Shown here piece after piece: positions 25,166 to 31,341 of a stretch of DNA of 47,018 nt. Within the stretch, counting starts at the first letter, position 1. Every line of letters begins with the position of its first letter. The notes beneath the pieces were generated by a model, which was not told the DNA's origin, did no database searches, and saw nothing but the letters and a program-made list of their open reading frames with translations. The stretch covers positions 1 to 47,018 of the forward strand of contig CALXYT010000096.1 in NCBI GenBank assembly GCA_944393045.1, read 5' to 3'. Source of the DNA: an uncultured Succinivibrionaceae bacterium. Lineage in GTDB: Bacteria > Pseudomonadota > Gammaproteobacteria > Enterobacterales > Succinivibrionaceae. Made by a program: the position numbers and the translations under genes.

Positions 25166-26380
25166 TTATAGCTTGTCATACATTGATAAGTTTAGTTCAC
25201 AAACTTTTTCTATAATATCTGGGTTATTCTTAAATGCCACCTTGGCAATTTCCTTATAGTGTTGTAATTCTTTATGATAATTAAGCATTTTTTCTGATTT
25301 GTTATGCGAACAAATTAGAATATGATTTTCATCATAAATATCAATTAAATCATTTCTAGTTTGATAAAAAACAAAATTATTTATATACTGTGGTGGAACA
25401 GAGTATTTTCTTCCATCTATACTTACCATAGAATCCATTGTTACTTTTCGCTTGATTGGTCTTAAGTTTAGGTAATCAATGAATATATCTTGTTCTGGTA
25501 GAGGGTTTAAGTATTTCTGTTCTTCATCAAAAAATTCTCTTGGTGTTTTTTTGATTGCTTGCGAAACTTCATTATTTATCTCCTCATTAAATTTCCTAAT
25601 AATTTCATCTAAATCATCTAACATATCAAATTCATTATTATAAACTTTTAATCTATTCATCAAATTAGCAACAGATTCAACTTTTCCTTTCGTTTGTGGT
25701 CTGTACGCTAAACAAGATCTTGGAAGGAATCCTGAATCTTTAGCAAACTCAAAAAATCGTTCATGGTACACAGGTTCACCAAATTGAGTTCTACTTCGAT
25801 CAACAACTGTTTTCATGTTATCAAATAGTATTTCTTTAGGAACTCCATTGAAATATTTAAAGCTCTCTAAAAGACATTTGAATACTGTTGGTTGGGTTCT
25901 ATCAGTTGTTAGCTTTATAAATTTATATCTAGAGTATCCAAGAACAATTAGAAATATATTTATTTCAAATGTTTTTCCTGCTCTATTCATTAAAGTGAAG
26001 CTTTCTTTCCAATCTACTTGAGCTTGTAATCCAGGATTAGTTTCAAATCTAACAGTAGCTTTATTTTTTAATTCAATCTTATGCTTTCTGCAAAAATATT
26101 TTATTGTTGAATAACCACCAGGAAAACCTTTAGAACGTAAAAATATATGTATAGCTTTAGCAGAAGCTCCTGCTTTAATTTTTTCTATAATAATATCTTC
26201 ATATCCTTCAAGTATAGAATGATATACTCTTGGAGCTCTAACTTGTGCTGATTTACCCCCAATGAGATATCTTTTAACAGTTCTAGGATCGCAATTATAT
26301 TGTCTTGCTAATTGTGACAAATTAGGTTTAATGCCAGTCATTATTAATGTCCTTACTTTTTCTGCAATATCTATTCTCAT
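25166..26380 (-). CDS. istA: IS21 IstA transposase
   Basis: 404 residues. An N-terminal helix-turn-helix (NLSQLARQYNCDPRTVKRYL) is followed by an rve-type integrase core: QAQVDWKESF has the first catalytic Asp, EILFDNMKT the second, and the Glu follows in the QTKGKVESVANLM segment (DDE). A C-terminal Mu-like region includes SIDGRKYSVPPQY. It appears intact, so the element may still be mobile. The gene is AT-rich and unlike the phage genes around it. Confidence 0.9.
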   Translation of the reverse strand: MRIDIAEKVRTLIMTGIKPNLSQLARQYNCDPRTVKRYLIGGKSAQVRAPRVYHSILEGYEDIIIEKIKAGASAKAIHIFLRSKGFPGGYSTIKYFCRKHKIELKNKATVRFETNPGLQAQVDWKESFTLMNRAGKTFEINIFLIVLGYSRYKFIKLTTDRTQPTVFKCLLESFKYFNGVPKEILFDNMKTVVDRSRTQFGEPVYHERFFEFAKDSGFLPRSCLAYRPQTKGKVESVANLMNRLKVYNNEFDMLDDLDEIIRKFNEEINNEVSQAIKKTPREFFDEEQKYLNPLPEQDIFIDYLNLRPIKRKVTMDSMVSIDGRKYSVPPQYINNFVFYQTRNDLIDIYDENHILICSHNKSEKMLNYHKELQHYKEIAKVAFKNNPDIIEKVCELNLSMYDKL

Positions 26381-26465
26381 AATGTCTCCATAAAATGGAG
26401 AACATTATAAAAAAATGCTTTTTTATTTTGGCGTTTTAAGACATTTATACTTTGGCATTTTCACA

Positions 26466-26682
26466 GCTTGATCTCATTCCGGATGAGCTTGGCGGGAATC
26501 TGTATCTCATCAACGGAAACATGACCAAACTGCAGGACGCAGGAATTTTTGCAAACAAGGAGAATAACAATGAAGAAGTTCTGGAAGTGGAAGAACCAGA
26601 CGGAGCCGGAGACACCGGAGGAGCAAAACCAAAACGTACCGAACCCGGAAAGAACCCTGTTCCTGAACGGCACCATCGCTGA
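26466..26682 (+). pseudogene. 3' remnant of an HK97-type portal gene
   Basis: The frame entering from the IS reads LDLIPDELGGNLYLINGNM and then LQDAGIFANKE, the typical C-terminal end of HK97-family portal proteins (VNGNM-PL-AG). The frame runs on to a stop at 26682, overlapping the start of the protease gene. The rest of the portal gene, about 350 residues, and the terminase genes expected before it are absent. An ATG at 26452 lies inside the IS end and could at most start a short meaningless peptide. Confidence 0.7.
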
Positions 26683-27337
26683 GGAAAGCTGGTTTGACGA
26701 TGACGTTACACCACAGCTTTTTAAAGATGAACTGATGAGTGGTTCGGGAAATATTACGGTCTGGATTAACTCCCCGGGAGGCGACTGTGTGGCTGCCGCA
26801 CAGATCTACAACATGCTGATGGAATATCCCGGTAACGTCACCGTGAAGATTGACGGTATTGCCGCCTCGGCTGCCTCGGTAATCGCCATGGCAGGAACCA
26901 AGGTATGTGTCTCACCGGTTTCCATGCTGATGATTCACAATCCGATGACCTTTGCCTTTGGTAATACTGCTGAAATGCAGAAAGCCATCGACATGCTTGG
27001 GGAAGTAAAGGAATCAATCATCAATGCATACGAAATCAAAACCGGCATGAGCAGAGCCAAACTTTCCCGTCTGATGGATGCGGAAACATGGATGAATGCC
27101 AATAAGGCCGTAGAGCTCGGATTTGCAGATGCAATTCTGGAGCGAAGCGCAGAGCCTGAGAATGTGTCTGAAACGGCTGACGCTACAGCATTTTCCAAGG
27201 CTGCGGTAACCAACTCCCTCATGGAAAAGCTCTCTGCCCGATGCCGCATCTCAGCTAAACCGACCGAACCGAAACCAACCAATACTGAACGCTCCGTCGC
27301 TGATTTGATGGAGCGTCTTAACCTTATCAGAAACTAG
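26570..27337 (+). CDS. Head maturation protease, ClpP-like (prohead protease)
   Basis: 255 residues from ATG 26570, chosen for AAGGAG 7 bases upstream. The ClpP fold is clear: ITVWINSPGGDCVAAAQIYN (oxyanion region), IDGIAASAASVIAMAG with the catalytic Ser, and MLMIHNPMTFAFG with the catalytic His. The C-terminal part is specific to phage head proteases. It cleaves the N-terminal scaffold part of the capsid protein during head assembly. The gene overlaps the portal remnant and sits 8 bases before the capsid gene, a standard order. Confidence 0.85.
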   Translation: MKKFWKWKNQTEPETPEEQNQNVPNPERTLFLNGTIAEESWFDDDVTPQLFKDELMSGSGNITVWINSPGGDCVAAAQIYNMLMEYPGNVTVKIDGIAASAASVIAMAGTKVCVSPVSMLMIHNPMTFAFGNTAEMQKAIDMLGEVKESIINAYEIKTGMSRAKLSRLMDAETWMNANKAVELGFADAILERSAEPENVSETADATAFSKAAVTNSLMEKLSARCRISAKPTEPKPTNTERSVADLMERLNLIRN

Positions 27338-27345
27338 GAGAAATT

Positions 27346-28542
27346 ATGACTACTGTAAATGAACTTCGCGAAAAGCGAGCAACTGCTTGGAATGCCGCTA
27401 AGGCCTTTCTTGAATCCCGTCGTACCGACAAGGGAACTCTTACCGCCGAGGATGATGCCACCTACACCCGCATGGAGCAGGACATCACTGATTTGAGCAA
27501 AGAGATTGCAAGACTTGAACGCCAGGAGGCAATTGATGCAGAACTTTCACGTCCCGTTAATCAGCCCCTTACCTCAAAGCCTGCCTCTGTATCTTCTGCT
27601 TCTGACTCTGTGGTAAAGCGCGGTCGTGCCTCTGATGAATACAAGGCAGGAATGCTTAAGGCTCTGCGCTCCAACTTCAAGCAGGTTTCCAATGTTCTGC
27701 AGGAAGGTGTGGATGCCGACGGCGGTTACCTGGTACCGGAGGAATACGACTCCCGTCTTATTGATGTACTTACCGAAGAAAACATCATGCGAACTCTGGG
27801 TAACAAGATCACCACCTCCGGCGAACACAAGATTAACATCGCTGCCACCAGGCCTGCGGCTGCATGGATTGAGGAAGGCGGAGCGTTGTCCTTTGGTGAA
27901 GCTACCTTCGATCAGATTTTGCTTGATGCCCATAAGCTTCATGTGGCCATCAAGGTAACCGAGGAACTTCTCTATGATGCCCAGTTCCCTTTGGAAAACT
28001 ACATCATTGACCAGTTTGGCAAGGCTCTCGCAAACGCTGAGGAGGATGCATTCCTGAACGGTTCCGGTCGCGGTCAGCCACTCGGTCTCTTTGCAGAAAC
28101 CGGTGGCGGTACTGCTGCTTTGTCTGCCGCATCTGTAACTGCCGACCACCTTATGCAGCTTATTTACACCTTAAAGCGTCCGTACCGCAAGTCTGCAAAA
28201 TTCATTATGCATGACAAGCTGGTGGCTGCCATCAGACAGCTTAAGGACAATAACGGTGTGTACCTCTGGCAGCCGGCACTGACTTCCGGTGAACCGGATA
28301 AGCTCCTGGGCTACGATGTATACACCTCACCGTTCTGTCCTGAAGGCAAGATTGCTTTTGGTGATTACAGCTACTACAACATCGGTGACCGCGGTACCCG
28401 CTCCTTCAAGCAGTTAACCGAGCTCTTTGCAGGTAACGGCATGATTGGCTATGTGGCCAAAGAGCGAGTGGACGGTAAGTTAATCCTGCCGGAAGCGGTG
28501 CAGATTATGACCATCACCGGCGGTAAGACCGTGAAACCCTAA
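27346..28542 (+). CDS. HK97-type major capsid protein
   Basis: 398 residues. The first 100 or so form a charged coiled-coil scaffold (delta) domain (LREKRATAWNAAKAFLESRR...ITDLSKEIARLERQEA), which the neighbouring protease should remove. The rest has HK97-fold hallmarks: EGVDADGGYLVPEEYDSRLI, IKVTEELLYDAQFPLENYI, EDAFLNGSGRGQPLGL and LLGYDVYTSPFCP. It forms the icosahedral shell. Two terminators directly after the gene suggest that capsid message is made in excess of downstream genes. Confidence 0.9.
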   Translation: MTTVNELREKRATAWNAAKAFLESRRTDKGTLTAEDDATYTRMEQDITDLSKEIARLERQEAIDAELSRPVNQPLTSKPASVSSASDSVVKRGRASDEYKAGMLKALRSNFKQVSNVLQEGVDADGGYLVPEEYDSRLIDVLTEENIMRTLGNKITTSGEHKINIAATRPAAAWIEEGGALSFGEATFDQILLDAHKLHVAIKVTEELLYDAQFPLENYIIDQFGKALANAEEDAFLNGSGRGQPLGLFAETGGGTAALSAASVTADHLMQLIYTLKRPYRKSAKFIMHDKLVAAIRQLKDNNGVYLWQPALTSGEPDKLLGYDVYTSPFCPEGKIAFGDYSYYNIGDRGTRSFKQLTELFAGNGMIGYVAKERVDGKLILPEAVQIMTITGGKTVKP

Positions 28543-28565
28543 AGCTCCATAACGGGGCTTTTTTT
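28542..28565 (+). terminator. First terminator after the capsid gene
   Basis: AAGCTCC (28542-28548) pairs with GGGGCTT (28554-28560), one wobble pair, with a 5-base loop, followed by T to 28565. The stem begins on the last base of the capsid stop codon. Confidence 0.75.
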
Positions 28566-28567
28566 AT

Positions 28568-28611
28568 GCCTTCATTAGCTGAGTTTATTCTCTGCTGATG
28601 GAGGCTTTTTT
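28568..28611 (+). terminator. Second terminator after the capsid gene
   Basis: GCCTTCATTAGC (28568-28579) and GCTGATGGAGGC (28594-28605) form a 12-bp stem with two wobble pairs, followed by six T. It starts 3 bases after the first terminator's T run and ends 11 bases before the next gene. Confidence 0.75.
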
Positions 28612-28622
28612 GGAGTTTTGAC

Positions 28623-28898
28623 ATGAGCATTACCCTCAAGGAAATGAAGAACTACCTCAGAGTTGACGGGAACGAGGATGACACACTGATTCGCTCCCTT
28701 ATCGGCTCGGCTGAAAGGCTCTGCATGGATGTGATAAGAACTGATGATGTGAAGGTGCTTTACGGCTCGAAGTACGGCAAGGCTGCGGTGATGTATGCCG
28801 TCAACTACATGTTTGAGCACAGAACCGAAGCTGACTTTAAGTCTCTTACTCTGTCTCTGCGCTCCATGCTGTTCGGCTCAAGACAGGAGGCATTTTGA
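28623..28898 (+). CDS. Head-tail connector protein (gp6-like)
   Basis: 91 residues. SITLKEMKNYLRVDGNEDDTLI followed by a short helical body (LIGSAERLCMD) is typical of HK97 gp6-like connectors, which form a ring under the portal. Family members are about 90-110 residues. It is the first gene after the two capsid terminators and overlaps the next start by one base. Confidence 0.78.
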   Translation: MSITLKEMKNYLRVDGNEDDTLIRSLIGSAERLCMDVIRTDDVKVLYGSKYGKAAVMYAVNYMFEHRTEADFKSLTLSLRSMLFGSRQEAF

Positions 28899-29233
28899 TG
28901 GAAACAGGAACCTTAAACGAACGTATACAGATTTATGAACCGAAGGCTGAACGGAACCTTACCAATCTTGATGACTACGAGCTTTCCGGAACAGTCTGGG
29001 CAAATGTACGTGCGGTTACCACCCGTGACCAGATGCGCTCCGGTATTGATGTACAGAGCGGGCAGATTACCGTGCTTATCCGCTACCTCTCAGGCTTATC
29101 GGATGACTGCCTGATTCGCTGGCAGGAGAAGTTTTTCAGCATCGACAATTTATCTGCGGATAAGCATAAAGGCGAAATCCTGCTTGGCTGCAGCTATTCA
29201 GGGTTTAACGATAATCAGAGGATTACCACATGA
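28898..29233 (+). CDS. Head closure / head-tail adaptor protein
   Basis: 111 residues from ATG 28898, with AGGAGG in front; a TTG three bases earlier is less likely. The opening METGTLNERIQIYEPKAERN and the strand-rich body (SGTVWANVRAVTTRDQMRSG) match phage head closure proteins of the SPP1 gp16 / HK97 type. It would seal the filled head and receive the tail. It overlaps the connector by one base and the next gene by four. Confidence 0.75.
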   Translation: METGTLNERIQIYEPKAERNLTNLDDYELSGTVWANVRAVTTRDQMRSGIDVQSGQITVLIRYLSGLSDDCLIRWQEKFFSIDNLSADKHKGEILLGCSYSGFNDNQRITT

Positions 29234-29604
29234 TTTCAATCAGTGAAATGAAAGCAAAGGTTAAGGCTCTGGTGGAGGACATCACCGGGCAGAAAGCCTA
29301 CTTTGACATTGTTCCGAATAACATCAAGACGGGAGTTCTTATCACCAGACAGGCTACCGAGTTCTCCGGCAGGACTGTTGACGGAGATGCACATGATGTG
29401 CGGCATGGCTTTGAGATTTTTATCTTCTCATTTGTAAGTGCAGACACCTGCGATGCTATTACAGACCGGCTGGTGGCTGCCACTGACGGTAAATACTCGG
29501 AGGATTTCCGGCTCATCATGGTAAACAGCATAACACCAACGGAGTACGACCCCGAGGTGGGATTCTGGGGCAATGCGGTAAGTATGGAGTTTGTTGAACG
29601 ATGA
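29230..29604 (+). CDS. Tail completion / tail terminator-like protein
   Basis: 124 residues, beginning MISISEMKAKVKALVEDITG. The alternating pattern (GVLITRQATEFSGRTVDG, FEIFIFSFVSADTCDAI) and the C-terminal EVGFWGNAVSMEFVER suit small tail terminator or completion proteins. By order it should be the tail terminator or a minor head-tail protein; I cannot tell which from sequence. It overlaps both neighbours by four bases. Confidence 0.55.
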   Translation: MISISEMKAKVKALVEDITGQKAYFDIVPNNIKTGVLITRQATEFSGRTVDGDAHDVRHGFEIFIFSFVSADTCDAITDRLVAATDGKYSEDFRLIMVNSITPTEYDPEVGFWGNAVSMEFVER

Positions 29605-30290
29605 TTAAAGCAGATACCTCCGGCGCTGATGTTCTTGCAGAAAAGCTCAAAGATCTGCCCACAAAACTTCAGAGCAGAATCAGCCGTGTGATTCTGAAAG
29701 AGGCTCTTAAGGAAACTGGAGCCAGAGAAGAACTAACCGGCTACATCAGCACTCACTTCAAAGCTCATACCGGCATCTACCGCAAATCTGTATCCGGCAT
29801 CAAATCATCAAGAGTACGCTCAGACCCGAACCGCATTATCTCGTACATGCACTTTCTGCCGGTGAGCAAAGTTAAAGGAGGCAAGGAAGGCAAAAAGCCT
29901 CACATTCCACCAAAGACTCTCAATCACTGGCTTAATGCCGGTACCCGTGACCACACTGTCGGTAAAGGCTCAAGTCTTGAAGGCAACAAAGTGATTCAGC
30001 AGCTTATCGCCAACAAATATCAGATTGCCATCAACAAGGCTCGCCTCAATCTCGCATCTGCCAAAACGCAGAAACAGCGGGAGCGATATCAGGCCATGAT
30101 GGAAAGAAATACAAAAAAGCTTGCTGCGGTTAAGGCAAAAGCTACGAAAAAAGCCAGTCAGCATGGCGGCAAGGTTAAGGGCATATCTGCCCGTTATTTT
30201 ATTGAAGCGATACAACGCAGGGTAGATCAAAACGCAGTGGCCATTGTGGTTCAGCAGGTTGAAACCTCTATGGCCGATTTATTGAAATAG
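29601..30290 (+). CDS. HK97 gp10-like head-tail protein, long form
   Basis: 229 residues. The first part (ADVLAEKLKDLPTKLQSRISRVILKEALKETG) and HTGIYRKSVSGIK match the HK97 gp10 family. A Lys-rich helical stretch at about 140-195 (KTQKQRERYQAMMERNTKKLAAVKAKATKK) lengthens it beyond the usual 130-170 residues. The end returns to a fold-like YFIEAIQRRVDQNAVAIV. It probably helps to join head and tail. Confidence 0.7.
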   Translation: MIKADTSGADVLAEKLKDLPTKLQSRISRVILKEALKETGAREELTGYISTHFKAHTGIYRKSVSGIKSSRVRSDPNRIISYMHFLPVSKVKGGKEGKKPHIPPKTLNHWLNAGTRDHTVGKGSSLEGNKVIQQLIANKYQIAINKARLNLASAKTQKQRERYQAMMERNTKKLAAVKAKATKKASQHGGKVKGISARYFIEAIQRRVDQNAVAIVVQQVETSMADLLK

Positions 30291-30302
30291 GAGAAAACAG
30301 AA

Positions 30303-30794
30303 ATGGCTAAACATACACAGCTTTACGATTACAAGGCAAAAGAACCTGTCCTTCTCGGAGGAACTCATTCCCAGTTCTCAACCGATGATGGAGTTACCTG
30401 GCTGCCGCTTAAAGGAGCGCAGGAGCTTGGGGATATCGGTGACATTGCCGAATCCGTGGAATGCACCACCATTGATGATGACAGAAAGGTTTACTGCGGC
30501 GGTCTTAAGGATTCAGCTGAAAAGGAACTCACCATCTACTACTACGATGATGACGATGACCAGCAGTCTCTCATTGCTGCCGCCGAGGCACAGCAGACAG
30601 TCCGCATCCGTCATCAGTGGCCGAACGGCACCAGAGCTACCTATGATTTGAAGCTTCTCGGCTATCAGATTATGTCCGGCTCTGCAGACGGTTTTATGCA
30701 GCTTAAGGTTTCCGGTAGACAGGCATCTGATGTTGCCTGGTCAAATGCCGATGCTGCCGAACAGACGCAAACTACTGAAAACGAAGGAGAATAA
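30303..30794 (+). CDS. Major tail tube protein
   Basis: 163 residues. It has a strand-rich start with VLLGGTHSQFSTDDGVTWLPLKG, then SVECTTIDDDRKVYCGGLKDS and a C-terminal LKVSGRQASDVAW, consistent with tail tube proteins of long-tailed siphoviruses (lambda gpV-like fold). It stacks in rings to form the tail tube. Position directly before the chaperone pair and the tape measure supports this. AGGAG precedes the ATG. Confidence 0.78.
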   Translation: MAKHTQLYDYKAKEPVLLGGTHSQFSTDDGVTWLPLKGAQELGDIGDIAESVECTTIDDDRKVYCGGLKDSAEKELTIYYYDDDDDQQSLIAAAEAQQTVRIRHQWPNGTRATYDLKLLGYQIMSGSADGFMQLKVSGRQASDVAWSNADAAEQTQTTENEGE

Positions 30795-30796
30795 CC

Positions 30797-31102
30797 ATGT
30801 CTTATTTAGATCAAATCAAGGGACTGAAATTCAAAATCAGCAAGGTGACCGTTGACGGTGTGGACTTCTATCTGCGTGAGCTTTCCGGCAAGGCTCGTCT
30901 CGACTTTGAAAGCGAGAAGGATTTACAGCTTCGTGTCCTTAAGATGATGCACGCATCTCTTTGTGATGAGAACGGTAAACTCACCGAAAAGCCGGAGGAT
31001 TTCGATGCCTTTATGGAATCAGTACCGAATAAAGTACTGCTCCAGCTCGTTAATGCCTTCTCGGCTCTCAACATCACGGGTGAAACACATCTAAAAAACT
31101 AA
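30797..31102 (+). CDS. Tail assembly chaperone, short form (gpG-like)
   Basis: 101 residues. It starts MSYLDQIKGLKFKISKVTVDG and contains YLRELSGKARLDFESEKDLQ, as in tail assembly chaperones that coat the tape measure. The gene ends directly after a slippery heptamer (31093-31099), so a minority of ribosomes should shift to make a longer form. It starts 3 bases after the tail tube gene. Confidence 0.78.
   Translation: MSYLDQIKGLKFKISKVTVDGVDFYLRELSGKARLDFESEKDLQLRVLKMMHASLCDENGKLTEKPEDFDAFMESVPNKVLLQLVNAFSALNITGETHLKN
31093..31099 (+). promoter_or_regulatory. Programmed -1 ribosomal frameshift site (A AAA AAC)
   Basis: In the zero frame the codons are CTA AAA AAC TAA, so A AAA AAC fits the X XXY YYZ rule and the stop follows at once. 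The -1 frame is open from here to 31341. This is the arrangement of tail chaperone G/GT pairs. Confidence 0.75.
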
Positions 31103-31341
31103 TCCGGGGCAGTTTCGTATTCAGACTGGCGGTGAGAATTGCCCGGGAGCTTCACCGCCCGATCTCCGAGGTTCTTGAATACCCCACCACCGAGTTCAAC
31201 TACTGGTCGGTGGTCTTTCAGGAGGAATACTATGAGGCACATCCGCATGAAAGGTACCAAAGCGGTATGACTGAAAGCGATTGTGCCGGGGAGATTGAGA
31301 AGTTTAAGCGAATGATGAATTCACGGAGGAGATCAAAATGA
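31093..31341 (+). CDS. Tail assembly chaperone extension (gpT-like part), made by frameshift
   Basis: The -1 frame continues about 80 residues: RGSFVFRLAVRIARELHRP, then TTEFNYWSVVFQEEYY and a basic tail. The first available start codon is GTG 31132 with no ribosome site, which favours frameshifting as the means of expression. Fused to the short form it gives a protein of about 180 residues whose C-terminal part should bind the tape measure. Its stop overlaps the tape measure ATG (ATGA). Confidence 0.7.
   Translation, partial: KKLIRGSFVFRLAVRIARELHRPISEVLEYPTTEFNYWSVVFQEEYYEAHPHERYQSGMTESDCAGEIEKFKRMMNSRRRSK

Larger units (their letters stand above)
24349..26465 (-). mobile_element. IS21-family insertion sequence (2117 bp)
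   Basis: The ends are imperfect inverted repeats starting TGTGAAAA: the left runs inward from 24349, the right is its complement ending TTTTCACA at 26465, and both contain further GCCAAAAT blocks, as IS21 ends do. istA and istB lie between, on the minus strand. It is much AT-richer than the phage genes beside it. The flanks (ccacaccc on the left, gcttgatc on the right) show no target duplication, and different phage genes lie on each side, which points to a deletion next to the IS. Confidence 0.85.

Noticed and set aside
24349-26465. Simple IS21 insertion into the primase gene
   Set aside because: The sequence after the IS is a portal end, not the rest of the primase, and no target duplication is seen.
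31132-31341. Independent gene starting at GTG 31132
   Set aside because: No ribosome site is present and the upstream frame stays open back to the slippery heptamer, so frameshift expression is more likely.
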